Numbered from the stretch's first letter, positions 54,349-63,589 are shown. The stretch: DNA of 64,000 nt from Leptolyngbya sp. Cla-17 (GCF_016807185.1 NZ_JAEVYN010000002.1:1606528-1670527); one strand, 5' to 3'. Notes: generated by a model not told the origin, from the letters alone. Numbers and translations are program-made.

Positions 54349-55500
54349 TCAGTAATTGGAGTAGCTAGGAGCTTGAGGATTGGGCGCAAAGGCTAACCAG
54401 AGCGGATATTGCAACAGGGTTAAATCAATCTGCTCTTCGGTTTCGTCAATCACCACAAGCGGCAGCAAACCGTCTTTGACCATGCGATCGGCTTTTTGAG
54501 ACAGCACGAAGGGATCTTCAAACAATGCGGCACCGCGATCGGGACCAAAATCGCTGCGAGTAATGCCCAAACAGTCTTGCAAGCCTCTGCGCCATTCACC
54601 CAATCGTTCGGGAGAATCGGCTAATACTAGCGTGGTTTGGCGATCGCCATAGAGCTCTTGCAATATCGAAACAATGGCAGAGGTAATCAAAATATTTTGC
54701 AGCCGACTGCCCATAGTGCGCAGGGCACCCCGCCCACCCTGGGTAAAAAACCAATTAGAAACCCGTTCTGCATGAACCGGTTCAAACGTGCGTCGTAGCT
54801 GCCACGGCGGGCCGTAATAATCGGGGCGGCTGCGGTACTGATCGATCAAACTGCGGATCTTTTTGGTTTGAGCTTGAAAGCTTTCATCGGCAAATTTGGG
54901 CGTAGGCGGCTGGGCGGGCGCTGCGACTACGGTTATGGGGAGCTTTTCGGGTTCTTTAAACTTGGTTAGCTCCAATTGGTCAGCGGCTAGTGCCAAATCT
55001 TGGAGGCTGCCGACCAGGTATTCTTTAAAGCTTTGCACCCGAATGGCAAGGTCTTGAGAGGTTCCGGCAAACGTGGTTCGCATTTCAGCTCGAATCCGTT
55101 CTTGACGGCGCTCTAGCTGCTCTACGGTAATTTGCAAATCTCGCTTCCGCTGTTCCAGATCTTTTAAGCCGTCTTGAAGCAAAGAAGTAAGCGCCCCTTG
55201 AGTCGCTGTCACCTGTCCTTGCAATTCAGACTTCAGTCCTTGTAACTGAGCAATATACTGCTGCAACGACTTTTCCTGGCGTTGCAACTCTGCAATCCGC
55301 TGTTCCAGATTCACGGGGGCAACTCCGCCAAACGGCACTTTTGCAATCACAGTATCGTCAGGAATCGCCGCTTCAGCCGTTTCATCAGGTTCAGGTAAAG
55401 AGGTGACTTCTTCATCGATCAGCGATCGCATAGAGGCTTCTTGAATCCCCAGTGATTCTTCGTTTTTTGCAGTATCAACAGGGAGTTCATTGGGAGTCAT
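54349..55500 (-). CDS. DUF3086-domain protein
   Basis: A 383-aa cyanobacteria-restricted protein. After an acidic N-terminal stretch (1-55) comes a coiled coil (about 65-165: LEQRIAELQRQEKSLQQYI, then LKDLEQRKRDLQITVEQLER), and then the conserved C-terminal domain (KIRSLIDQYRSRPDYYGPPW, SNWFFTQGGRGALRTMGSRL, DSPERLGEWRRGLQDCLGI). Function unknown. It lies 41 bases after DUF3119 and before plsY; the grouping with MlaE recurs in cyanobacteria and supports a link with envelope lipids. Confidence 0.8.
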   Translation of the reverse strand: MTPNELPVDTAKNEESLGIQEASMRSLIDEEVTSLPEPDETAEAAIPDDTVIAKVPFGGVAPVNLEQRIAELQRQEKSLQQYIAQLQGLKSELQGQVTATQGALTSLLQDGLKDLEQRKRDLQITVEQLERRQERIRAEMRTTFAGTSQDLAIRVQSFKEYLVGSLQDLALAADQLELTKFKEPEKLPITVVAAPAQPPTPKFADESFQAQTKKIRSLIDQYRSRPDYYGPPWQLRRTFEPVHAERVSNWFFTQGGRGALRTMGSRLQNILITSAIVSILQELYGDRQTTLVLADSPERLGEWRRGLQDCLGITRSDFGPDRGAALFEDPFVLSQKADRMVKDGLLPLVVIDETEEQIDLTLLQYPLWLAFAPNPQAPSYSNY

Positions 55501-55541
55501 AACCAGTTTATGCTTGGGTAAAGGACGAAAGAGAATGGCAG

Positions 55542-55940
55542 TTAGGAAATGCGAGGGCAGCGTGCTTCCAGGCAGGTTCGTAACATTTTAGGATCAAATA
55601 AAACGGGTAGGAAGTGGATGCTGTTGACTTCCTTGAAATAGAACAGAATGGGCACCGGAGTCCAGAAGATGCGCCAATTTTGCCACTCCTGGTAGGGAAA
55701 TCGACGGATTAAGGTGTCGCCTCGATAAATATCTAAATCGGATTGGGTAAACCGCAGTCTTAAAGTAGCAGCCTGAATAAACAGGAACAGACCAAAGAGG
55801 GCGATCGCGCCACTTACCCAAACCTGCACCAAAAACAGCGGCAACGCCAAAAACACTAAGGCGATCGGCAACCAAAAACTCGGCAACAGTTCAATCGTTG
55901 AGTCAGGGATGGGAGAAGGAACAGTTGTCACAGTAGTCAC
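55542..55940 (-). CDS. DUF3119-domain membrane protein
   Basis: A 132-aa protein with two hydrophobic helices (FWLPIALVFLALPLFLVQVW and ALFGLFLFIQAATL, about 21-62) and a soluble C-terminal PH-like part (YRGDTLIRRFPYQEWQNW, IPVLFDPKMLRTCLEARC). Matches DUF3119, a small cyanobacterial family of unknown function. It lies directly between the MlaE permease and DUF3086 in one direction. Confidence 0.78.
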   Translation of the reverse strand: MTTVTTVPSPIPDSTIELLPSFWLPIALVFLALPLFLVQVWVSGAIALFGLFLFIQAATLRLRFTQSDLDIYRGDTLIRRFPYQEWQNWRIFWTPVPILFYFKEVNSIHFLPVLFDPKMLRTCLEARCPRIS

Positions 55941-56008
55941 AATTTATATTGATTGACTTTTCCATTGTATGGGGTTACCAAGCTGTCAGCGAGCAGAAGA
56001 TAGCCAAG

Positions 56009-56806
56009 TCACGTTCCAGGAATTGTGGAAGTGCCCACGCCCTGAAACATAAGCCAGGATAGGAGAAAGTCGCTAATGAAAATTGCCAGCAGCGAGGTTA
56101 CCACAGCGGTAGTAGTGGATTGTCCCACGCCCTTTGCCCCTCCAGTGGTTGTTAGCCCCCAGCTACAGCCAATAATCGCAATCATTGACCCAAAAACAAG
56201 AGATTTAATTGGAGCACTAAACAAATCCCATAGTTCGAGAAAATTTTGGATTGATTCCAGAAATAGGGTCTGGGAAATACCGTATACATTGGTTGCCACA
56301 AGATAGCCACTGCCTAATCCAATGAATAACGAAAAAACCGTCAGCAGCGGCAACATGATGCAGCAAGCCAACACTCGCGGAATGACCAAATACTCAATCG
56401 GATCTGTTTTTAGCACATACAGTGCATCAATTTGTTCGCTGACGCGCATGGTTCCGAGTTCGGCCGCAAATGCCGATCCAACCCGACCTGCCAGCACCAC
56501 GGCTGTAAGCACGGGAGACAACTCGCGACTGAGCGCGAGCGCCAATACACCTCCCACGGCACTTTCTGCACCCAAACTAATAAACTCTCTAGAAACCTGA
56601 ATTGTGAATACTGAACCAATACAAATAGCAGTCATCAGCACAATCAACAAAGAAGCGGGACCGACGAGCGCCATTTGCGCTAGCGTATTCCGGCGATGAA
56701 TCCGCCCGGTGAATAAGCGGACGATTACCTGCCCACCGAGCAAGACCGCCGCCAAAAGCCGTTGACTCCAAATCCCTAAACTAGAAATAGACCGCGTTTC
56801 ACTCAC
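56009..56806 (-). CDS. MlaE family lipid ABC-transporter permease
   Basis: A 265-aa permease with about five helices. The conserved MlaE blocks are present: LVGPASLLIVLMTAICIGSV, LGAESAVGGVLALALSREL, GRVGSAFAAELGTMRVSEQIDAL and VIPRVLACCIMLPLL. Family members move phospholipid across the periplasm with an MCE-domain partner; no MCE or ATPase gene is adjacent, so they must be elsewhere. It leads the run with DUF3119, DUF3086, plsY and an unknown gene. Confidence 0.88.
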   Translation of the reverse strand: MSETRSISSLGIWSQRLLAAVLLGGQVIVRLFTGRIHRRNTLAQMALVGPASLLIVLMTAICIGSVFTIQVSREFISLGAESAVGGVLALALSRELSPVLTAVVLAGRVGSAFAAELGTMRVSEQIDALYVLKTDPIEYLVIPRVLACCIMLPLLTVFSLFIGLGSGYLVATNVYGISQTLFLESIQNFLELWDLFSAPIKSLVFGSMIAIIGCSWGLTTTGGAKGVGQSTTTAVVTSLLAIFISDFLLSWLMFQGVGTSTIPGT

Positions 56807-56939
56807 CGAAAGTACTGAGCCGAGAATCTCCTGTCAGAATAGCTGAATTATGGCGCAGTGGGCATAGGTATTGTTTATTTACAAGCTTGTTTGATGTTGA
56901 TAACGTTTACTGCTGCTATGTGCGCTAGCTGGAGTCGTC

Positions 56940-57842
56940 TTAGGGCGATCGCGCTGGACGAGCATAAAATCCCAAGTGGTTAGCAACAGGGCGCTCTCGC
57001 ATCGGAATTTTGGTATGAACGGGTGAGTTCAACACAGTTGCGCCTGTTGGAGTTTCAACCACGAGGGTAGTTGAACCCCCTCCATCCAAATTGACCGCAG
57101 CATCTGCTCCAATCTGAATTGCAATCTGCGCCAGTTCTGCCAATGTCACTCCTTCGCTATACAACCACTGCTTACCATCAACAACGATTAGCCAAAGTTT
57201 TTCTCCCTGCTGATCAATTGCTACTGCCGTTCGAGCATAAATACCGTCACTGTCTGCCGTTTTTGTCTTTGATACGGTCGGTTTCCCCTCCGCTACCACC
57301 ATGGCGTTTCCAGCGACTGCCTGCGTTGTGTCTTTTGGACACTCTCCATTGGCAACGATTTGGGCGCGGTGTGCCATCAAGCATAATGCTGCCCAGCCTG
57401 ACTCCGCAGGTGAGTATAGTCTGCCGTTTGATATAGCCAGCCCAACGGCATTAACGCGATCGCCGCTGTGAGGAAAGTAGTTCCAGGGTGACTCTTCCGC
57501 AAAAGGATAGAAAAAACTGGCATTCACCGCAACTTGCAGCTTAAAATCCTGCAAAAATTCTGAAGCAGTACGGGCATTGAGTTCACGATTATCCGAGGCA
57601 AGCTTTCCAGGTGTGACCAGTGCTTGAATTCCGGATGCAGTCAGATCAAGGGCAATGATGTGAATCATCACTGGACGTGGCAACTGGCGAAACTCACGGC
57701 GATATTCAACCCCCGGAAACAGCATTTTCTTCAAGTCAGATTGAGGTGGACGTTGAGCCACCATCCAGCCAAATCCAGCGATCGGTAAGGATAATATGCT
57801 GATACCCACCAGAGTAGGAACGATCTTAAAAAGAAAGTTCAT
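56940..57842 (-). CDS. Phosphodiester glycosidase family protein
   Basis: A 300-aa protein from the ATG at 57842 (FLFKIVPTLVGISILSLPIA is a signal anchor). An in-frame ATG at 57878 would add 12 residues but overlaps the start of the divergent pentapeptide gene. The NAGPA-like domain has AVNASFFYPF, RVNAVGLAISNGRLYSP and AAVNLDGGGSTTLVV, a block characteristic of enzymes that cleave N-acetylglucosamine-1-phosphodiesters. It is probably exported and acts on a cell-wall or surface glycan; substrate not known. Confidence 0.8.
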   Translation of the reverse strand: MNFLFKIVPTLVGISILSLPIAGFGWMVAQRPPQSDLKKMLFPGVEYRREFRQLPRPVMIHIIALDLTASGIQALVTPGKLASDNRELNARTASEFLQDFKLQVAVNASFFYPFAEESPWNYFPHSGDRVNAVGLAISNGRLYSPAESGWAALCLMAHRAQIVANGECPKDTTQAVAGNAMVVAEGKPTVSKTKTADSDGIYARTAVAIDQQGEKLWLIVVDGKQWLYSEGVTLAELAQIAIQIGADAAVNLDGGGSTTLVVETPTGATVLNSPVHTKIPMRERPVANHLGFYARPARSP

Positions 57843-57857
57843 GGAAGGGAGATTTAT

Positions 57858-58694
57858 TTGAGTTTTGAGCCTATGCATTCTCGATCTCGCTCATACACTA
57901 ATCAAGATTTGAGAAATCAGTCTTTTCGAGGGCAATCGCTGAATGGAGCCGATTTTAGCGGGGCAGATTTGCGTGGATGTGACTTTAGTGGAGCGGAATT
58001 GATAGGCGCAAACTTTGAACGGATGAAAACGGGACAAACAGCTCGGCAGCAAGTGATTTGGATGGGAATTGCGATCGCTGTTTTTTTGATTTCTGGTCAC
58101 GCTATGAGTCTTTTGGGATCAGGTGCGTTAGGGCAAACTCCCAGCGATCGCGGTTGGGGATACGTGCTTGCCCTCTACATCAGTCTATGCGCTGCGGGAA
58201 TTATTTCAGGACTGCGAATCGTTTGGCCGCCTCGTTCTAGGGCAAATCACTGGGCTCTTGTTCTCTCGGCAATGATAGCAGCGGCAGTGAGCGGATTTTA
58301 TTACGCAGGTATTGCTATGGAAAAAAATCCCCAATGGGCGATCGCGGGGGCAGTGGTGAGCAGCGTGTTCACTGGGCTGGTGTTAAACCGATGGCGTGGG
58401 ATAAGCGGGGCAATTGCGGCAACTATGGCAGGCACAGTCATGGGATACGGAGCAGCATTTTTAACAGGCGCTATGGCAATCGGTTTTCTTAGCACGCAGC
58501 ATTTTGCGGGAGGACTGTTGTTGGGCTGCCTCACCCTTGTCCTAATTTGGCTAACGCTTCAGTCCTTAAAGCTAACCTGGCACCAGATTCATCAGGCCCC
58601 CGGCACCCTGTTTCGTTGTGCAAACCTGACCAATGCCCAATTTGATGGCGCTTCTCTAATCCATACCGATTTTTCTAAGGCGCAGCGATCATAG
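57858..58694 (+). CDS. Pentapeptide-repeat membrane protein
   Basis: A 278-aa protein. Residues 20-55 are A(D/N)LXX repeats (GQSLNGADFSGADLRGCDFS), residues about 70-240 hold roughly six membrane helices, and the C terminus returns to pentapeptide sequence (FRCANLTNAQFDGASLIHTD). The TTG at 57858 has GGGAG 6 bases upstream, the best start; the in-frame ATG at 57873 is the alternative and overlaps the reverse ATG of the neighbour in the palindrome ATGCAT. The function is unknown. Confidence 0.72.
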   Translation: MSFEPMHSRSRSYTNQDLRNQSFRGQSLNGADFSGADLRGCDFSGAELIGANFERMKTGQTARQQVIWMGIAIAVFLISGHAMSLLGSGALGQTPSDRGWGYVLALYISLCAAGIISGLRIVWPPRSRANHWALVLSAMIAAAVSGFYYAGIAMEKNPQWAIAGAVVSSVFTGLVLNRWRGISGAIAATMAGTVMGYGAAFLTGAMAIGFLSTQHFAGGLLLGCLTLVLIWLTLQSLKLTWHQIHQAPGTLFRCANLTNAQFDGASLIHTDFSKAQRS

Positions 58695-59011
58695 GCTTAA
58701 CGCGAGCTCAATGGCAGTTGACGTTTCACCTATCTCTGACTCTCAGTTCCCATTAATAATCTATATACACCCTTGCAAGTGTTTTGAGGGCAGTGAATGC
58801 TAGCGATCGCCAACGCTTTCACCTTTATATGTTCCTGAAATATAATACGCTCTTACTACTCTGCTGCCATATCAGCAGACTTTTTTCCAAAAATTGATGC
58901 AATCTTTACTAAAGCAAAACAAAGGATGAAGTTTCTGGCTTGCAGTACCACGCTCGAAGTCCAAGATGGGCAATCTAGCCGTATCAACTAAGAGTACGAA
59001 GAGGAAACCCC
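58695..59011. other. Intergenic region, 317 bases
   Basis: AT-rich, with a single HIP1-type site near 58803. No open frame, repeat or RNA gene is recognised. Confidence 0.3.
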
Positions 59012-59317
59012 ATGAAAATCACTACCGCCAGCGCTCTGATTTTGACATTGCTCACTACAATTGCAACCTCTCCAGCCCGTGCTCAAGAGGAAAATTTCAA
59101 ATATCAGTGCGAAGATGGTAAAACCTTTGAAGTGTTTGTTAGACCAGACAAAGCCAGACTGAAGCTAGATGCAAAAACCACTCTAAAGTTGCTGCCATTA
59201 GATGCGAGAGAGGGACTAAAATTTGCCGCTAATCGCACCCTGCTAACGATGGTCAACAAAGATGCGTCCATTGCAATCAACGACAGGTCGGTTTATAGCA
59301 ATTGCGTTGCTCAGTAA
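59012..59317 (+). CDS. Exported small protein, MliC-like
   Basis: A 101-aa protein whose first 24 residues are a signal peptide (TASALILTLLTTIATSPARA then Q). The mature domain FKYQCEDGKTFEVFV, ending in VYSNCVAQ, has the pattern of MliC/PliC-type lysozyme inhibitors: an early Cys and late Cys that form the disulfide, with beta strands between. This would protect against C-type lysozymes, but identity is low and other roles are possible. Stands alone on the plus strand. Confidence 0.5.
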   Translation: MKITTASALILTLLTTIATSPARAQEENFKYQCEDGKTFEVFVRPDKARLKLDAKTTLKLLPLDAREGLKFAANRTLLTMVNKDASIAINDRSVYSNCVAQ

Positions 59318-59344
59318 GCAGATTTCCTACAAAGTTGCCTGTAA

Positions 59345-59566
59345 CTAAAGTTTGTATGGAGTGGCTGAAACAAGAAATCCTTCTAGCCATTTGAGCAAGC
59401 ATTCCAGTTGTGTGATAGTTACCAGCTTTTGCTGCCATAAAACAACTGGTAGTCGGTTTAAGTTTTGACACTGTTGAACAATACCAGGAATTTTGTCCGA
59501 GGGGATTGCTAACTCTTCTTGCAGAAATCCGATCAGCTGCTTAGTTGGACCTTCCATAGTATTCAT
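59345..59566 (-). CDS. DUF2949-domain protein
   Basis: A 73-aa protein from the ATG at 59566 (MNTMEGPTKQLIGFLQEEL). The pattern LIGFLQEELAIPSDKIPG, then LPVVLWQQKLVTITQLECL and WLEGF matches the small cyanobacterial DUF2949 family, of unknown function. An upstream in-frame ATG (59596) would add residues outside the family. It shares direction with the next gene upstream, about 40 bases apart. Confidence 0.65.
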   Translation of the reverse strand: MNTMEGPTKQLIGFLQEELAIPSDKIPGIVQQCQNLNRLPVVLWQQKLVTITQLECLLKWLEGFLVSATPYKL

Positions 59567-59608
59567 AGTACACATGCAACAGTTAATTTCTTTCACACCA
59601 GTAACCGA

Positions 59609-59836
59609 TTAGAACTGCTTTACCAGAACAGATGACAGGTCATCAACAATCTGAATTCTTCCTCGACGGAGTCCATAAAGCAGTCTGTCAACCAAATGCA
59701 AATCTTCTTGAGTTGAGCTTGCACTGGTAATTGTGGCCATAATGCCATATCGATCGGCTAGTGTGAGTCTACCTGTAGAGGTAGTTTGAGCAAACAATTC
59801 TGGTAAGGCAGTGGGTAAAAGACAAATTGAAATCAT
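59609..59836 (-). CDS. Small hypothetical protein, 75 aa
   Basis: A 75-residue protein starting MISICLLPTALPELF. The core DRYGIMATITSASSTQEDLHL then VDRLLYGLRRGRIQIVDD is compact and has the appearance of a small helical regulator. No family is assigned. It lies just upstream of the DUF2949 gene on the same strand, so the two may form a small operon. Confidence 0.5.
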   Translation of the reverse strand: MISICLLPTALPELFAQTTSTGRLTLADRYGIMATITSASSTQEDLHLVDRLLYGLRRGRIQIVDDLSSVLVKQF

Positions 59837-60238
59837 GGGTTTGTGTTGAATTTAGTGATCCCACTATCGTCTCTTTATGGAACGCTTCGGGTGATTAGCA
59901 AGACTATGAGGATGTGAAATATGAAGACAAAATATGTGACTTAGATCACTGGAAATAATTGCAGTTAGCCTGAATCTGTCGCGCTCTAAATCTATGTGGT
60001 AGTTGAATCCGGTTTTGTTGCACCGTTTTCTAATAATGTCGATAGCTCAAAAATCAGATTAAAAAATCAACAGAGATAAAAATACTGCCTAAAGAAATAT
60101 ATCTTGCTGAGGGTTTGTATTAACTGAATGAACTGATCTCGTTGATGTGGTCACCGATCAGAGTTTTCCACTCGCCTCAAAGCATGATCAGTATAATAAT
60201 GAGAACGGTTTTCATATTAAGCTACGGGCATTGGTATT
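59837..60238. other. Intergenic region upstream of the CobW-family gene
   Basis: About 400 AT-rich bases between divergent genes. Apart from the Zur-like palindrome at 60199-60215 I see no other structure. Confidence 0.4.
60199..60215. promoter_or_regulatory. Putative Zur box
   Basis: ATGAGAACGGTTTTCAT is a 7-1-7 near-perfect palindrome (one non-complementary pair), the form of cyanobacterial Zur/Fur-family operators. It lies 24 bases before the CobW-family ATG, in the promoter zone. Confidence 0.6.
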
Positions 60239-61210
60239 ATGGTTGCTGCTGATCTCGACAATTCAGTTCCGGTGACCGTACTGACGGGCTATCTAGGTGC
60301 TGGAAAAACCACCCTACTCAATCGCATTTTGACCCACGAGCATGGCAAAAAAGTTGCTGTAATCGTCAACGAATTTGGGGAAGTGGGTATTGATAATCAA
60401 TTAGTGATCGATGCAGACGAAGAAATTTTTGAAATGAATAATGGCTGCATCTGCTGCACCGTGCGGGGTGACCTGATTCGGATTATTGGCAACCTGATGA
60501 AGCGGCGTGACAAATTTGATCATCTCGTCATTGAAACTACTGGACTTGCTGACCCTGCGCCAGTTATTCAAACCTTTTTTATGGATGAGGATGTGCAAGC
60601 CCAAGCGAGTTTGGATGCAGTGGTAACTGTGGTCGATGCGAAGCATATCAGTCAACACTGGGATGCGGATGAAGCAATAGAGCAAATTGCCTTTGCTGAT
60701 GTGATTTTGCTTAACAAAACGGATTTGGTGACAGCTGAAGAGTTGATGGCTTTGGAAGAGCGGATTCGAGCCATGAATGTGATGGCAAAAATCTATCGAA
60801 CTCAAAATGCTGAGGTGGAAATGGATGCCATTTTGGGTGTACAGGCATTCGATCTCGAAAGAGCGTTGGAAATTGATCCAGAGTTTTTGAATGAATCTGC
60901 CCATGAGCATGATGAAACAGTCGGTTCTGTGGCGATCGTCGAAATGGGTGCCTTGGATGGCGAGAAGTTTAATGATTGGCTGGGTGAGCTTTTGCAAACT
61001 CAAGGACCCAACATTTTTCGGATGAAAGGTATTTTGAATATGAGCGGTGAAGACAACCGCTTTGTATTTCAAGGAATCCACATGGTGTTTGATGGCAAGC
61101 GCGATCGCCCGTGGAAAGCAATCGAAACCCGTAAGAATCAACTCATTTTTATTGGTCGCAATCTAGATGAAGCCAAACTGCGAGAGAACTTTCGGGCGTG
61201 TCTAGTATGA
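60239..61210 (+). CDS. CobW/COG0523-family GTPase (metallochaperone type)
   Basis: A 323-aa P-loop GTPase. Walker A is GYLGAGKTTLLNRIL, the metal-binding CxCC motif is in NGCICCTVRGDL, Walker B-like ETTGLADPAPV follows, and the NKTD base motif reads LLNKTDLV. The C-terminal CobW domain ends RPWKAIETRKNQLIFIG. Acidic/His stretches (NESAHEHDE) could bind zinc. A Zur-like box upstream suggests induction in zinc limitation, so delivery of Zn to a client is more likely than cobalamin work. It overlaps the WD40 gene by four bases. Confidence 0.85.
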   Translation: MVAADLDNSVPVTVLTGYLGAGKTTLLNRILTHEHGKKVAVIVNEFGEVGIDNQLVIDADEEIFEMNNGCICCTVRGDLIRIIGNLMKRRDKFDHLVIETTGLADPAPVIQTFFMDEDVQAQASLDAVVTVVDAKHISQHWDADEAIEQIAFADVILLNKTDLVTAEELMALEERIRAMNVMAKIYRTQNAEVEMDAILGVQAFDLERALEIDPEFLNESAHEHDETVGSVAIVEMGALDGEKFNDWLGELLQTQGPNIFRMKGILNMSGEDNRFVFQGIHMVFDGKRDRPWKAIETRKNQLIFIGRNLDEAKLRENFRACLV

Positions 61211-62268
61211 CCACCAAAGCGCAGGAGGAGTTTCAACTCCGCTGGCAGGGATCACTAGCAGACTATGTGACAGCGATCGCTTGGTCGCCAAATGGTCTCG
61301 TCTTAAGTGCAAGTTCTGCGGCAGGCGAAATCATCCTTCTTTCCCCAGAGACGCAGAATCTTACACTTTTAGAGGCGGACAACGGACAATCAATCGATTG
61401 CCTTGCCATTTCCCCAGATAGCAAGTTTTTAGCGGCAAGTGGACAAAATGGACAGGTAAAACTGTGGCAATTGTCAGATTCACCCACACTCATTACAACG
61501 TTAGAAAATAAGCCGGTTTGGGTGGATCGGCTAGCGTGGAATCCTAAAGCAAATCAGTTGGCTTTTAGCCTGGGTCGCTATGTGCAGGTGTGGGATGCGA
61601 CTGCCAACGAGGTCATTACCACATTAAACTTTGAAGCCTCCTCCGTCATGGATTTGGCATGGCATCCCAAGGGGCAATTTTTGGCAGCGTGTGGCAATCA
61701 AGGAGCACGGGTTTGGAATGCCAAAGACTGGGATGCTGAGCCAGAAGTGTTGGAAATTCCCTCGGCAAGTGTGGCGATCGCCTGGTCACCCGATGGCAAG
61801 TACATCGCAGATGGCAACTTAGATAACACGTTATCTGTGATGGAGTGGGGGCAGCCTAATCCTTGGGTCATGCAGGGATTTCCGGGCAAGGTGCGGCAAC
61901 TCACCTGGTCGCAAACAAGTGCTCCGTTACTAGCATCCTGTAGTTCCGAGACCGTTGTGGCGTGGCAGCGATCGCCCGATGAATCCGTGGGTTGGGCAAG
62001 TCAGGTGTTGGAAGCGCATGAGGGAGTGGTGCGGGCGATCGCTTTTCAACCCAAAACCACTCTGTTAGCAAGCGCCGCTGAGGACGGCTTGCTTTGCCTT
62101 TGGCAACATGCCCAACAGGTCGTCCAGGTTTTGGAAGGAGCACCAAATGGATTTTCCTGTATGGCTTGGCATCCTCAAGGTCATCAGCTTGCAGCCGGAG
62201 GAAAAGACGGTGAATTGCTGCTTTGGTCGAAAGCCTCACGCGGTCAGGGATTTAGAAAACGGCTATGA
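61207..62268 (+). CDS. WD40 repeat protein, translationally coupled to CobW-family gene
   Basis: A 353-aa protein from the ATG at 61207; its ATGA overlaps the stop of the GTPase gene, so coupling is expected. Seven or so WD40-type repeats run from about residue 15 (VTAIAWSPNGLVLSASSAAG), for example VMDLAWHPKGQFLAACGNQG and VRAIAFQPKTTLLASAAEDG, giving a beta-propeller. No catalytic motif. A protein-protein platform is likely, perhaps for the GTPase; the pairing suggests a shared metal-related task. It converges with the hybrid kinase, 12 bases apart. Confidence 0.85.
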   Translation: MTTKAQEEFQLRWQGSLADYVTAIAWSPNGLVLSASSAAGEIILLSPETQNLTLLEADNGQSIDCLAISPDSKFLAASGQNGQVKLWQLSDSPTLITTLENKPVWVDRLAWNPKANQLAFSLGRYVQVWDATANEVITTLNFEASSVMDLAWHPKGQFLAACGNQGARVWNAKDWDAEPEVLEIPSASVAIAWSPDGKYIADGNLDNTLSVMEWGQPNPWVMQGFPGKVRQLTWSQTSAPLLASCSSETVVAWQRSPDESVGWASQVLEAHEGVVRAIAFQPKTTLLASAAEDGLLCLWQHAQQVVQVLEGAPNGFSCMAWHPQGHQLAAGGKDGELLLWSKASRGQGFRKRL

Positions 62269-62280
62269 GCAACTCTTCTG

Positions 62281-63423
62281 TCAACCGTTGGAGCTTTTCA
62301 TTGGCAACACAATCGTAAATGTAGTGCCTTTTCCTAATTCACTACTGACTTGAACAGTGCCTTGATGTAAGTCAATACACTTTTTTGCGATCGCTAGCCC
62401 TAACCCAGTCCCTTGAATCTTACCTACATTGCTACAGCGGTAAAACGTTTCAAACAAATGGCTTTGATCCTTTAAAGGAATGCCAATGCCGTGATCTTTC
62501 ACCTGAAAAACAGCAGTGCCCGATTGACACAGCAGGCTCAATTGGACACTGCCCCCTTTCGGAGAATATTTAATAGCGTTAGAGAGTAAATTGGTAAAAA
62601 TGTGCCACAGCAGCGCAGCATCCATGACCGCATCAGAGCAATCACCTGCATATTCAGTCGTAATAACGTATTCATGGCTGTGGCTAAACTGTAAGTCTGC
62701 CACCAGGTCAGCGCAAAACTTCTTTAAATCGAGAGGCTCTGGCTGATAGCGTAGCCCTCCTGCTTCACCACTACCCAACAATAATATTTCATCTAACAGA
62801 TGAGTCACCTGACCAATTGCCACTTTGATTCGTTCAAAGTAGTCGGTTCTTTTTTCCTCGGTCAATTTGCGATCAAAATTTTGCAACAATTCTACTGACG
62901 TGCGAATCGTTGTCATTGGAGTGCGAAACTCATGGGATGCCATGGAAATGAAACTTGACTTCAGCAGGTTCAGTTCTTGCTCCTGTTCCCAGGCACTCAA
63001 AATTTTGCGTTCACTGTTCTTAAGTTGCTGAAAGATCCGTTCTCGCTCGATCGCATAATGGATCGAGCGCATCAATAGTTGGGTCGTAATTTGATCTTTG
63101 ACAAGATAATCCTGTGCGCCCCGCGCCATCACTTGCAGCGCGAGTTCCTCATCATCCATCATGGTCAACACAACGACTGGCATGATAGGCACACTCGAAC
63201 GAAATTCGGCAACCGTTTCTAACCCATCCGAATCAGGTAAACCAAGGTCTAACAAAACCACGTCGTAGTAGTTTTCATGACAGTAAGCGATCGCAGTTGA
63301 TAGCCGCTCAACATGCGTCAATTGCCATTCTTTTTTGCCTGAGCGCCAAAATACCTGTCTTAGCAAATCGGCATCTGTTGGGCTATCTTCTACCAACAAG
63401 ATATGCATTAATGTTTTGTCCAT
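62281..63423 (-). CDS. Receiver-histidine kinase hybrid
   Basis: A 380-aa signalling protein. The N-terminal receiver (about 6-125) has LLVEDSPTDADLL, the phospho-acceptor Asp in VVLLDLGLPD and the Lys in DYLVKDQ. After a coiled linker (about 130-155) the HisKA domain has SMASHEFRTPM with the phospho-His, and the ATPase domain shows NLLSNAIKYS (N box), VKDHGIGIP (G1) and GTGLGLAIA (G2). There is no sensor domain, so it takes input by its receiver. The Rcp1-like regulator upstream on the same strand is a likely partner. Confidence 0.92.
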   Translation of the reverse strand: MDKTLMHILLVEDSPTDADLLRQVFWRSGKKEWQLTHVERLSTAIAYCHENYYDVVLLDLGLPDSDGLETVAEFRSSVPIMPVVVLTMMDDEELALQVMARGAQDYLVKDQITTQLLMRSIHYAIERERIFQQLKNSERKILSAWEQEQELNLLKSSFISMASHEFRTPMTTIRTSVELLQNFDRKLTEEKRTDYFERIKVAIGQVTHLLDEILLLGSGEAGGLRYQPEPLDLKKFCADLVADLQFSHSHEYVITTEYAGDCSDAVMDAALLWHIFTNLLSNAIKYSPKGGSVQLSLLCQSGTAVFQVKDHGIGIPLKDQSHLFETFYRCSNVGKIQGTGLGLAIAKKCIDLHQGTVQVSSELGKGTTFTIVLPMKSSNG

Positions 63424-63589
63424 TAAACTTGCTTGTCAAAAGTTCTACAACCTGTGATTTTTTTGAGATCTCGGCTTTAGAATGACTGTATCTTAAGGTT
63501 TGAGCATCCGTATTTTCATTAGACTTCGTGCATAAATCAATTTATGGCACGAGTTTTTGATGGGTATCGTCATTGCTGTGGTCGTCAAA

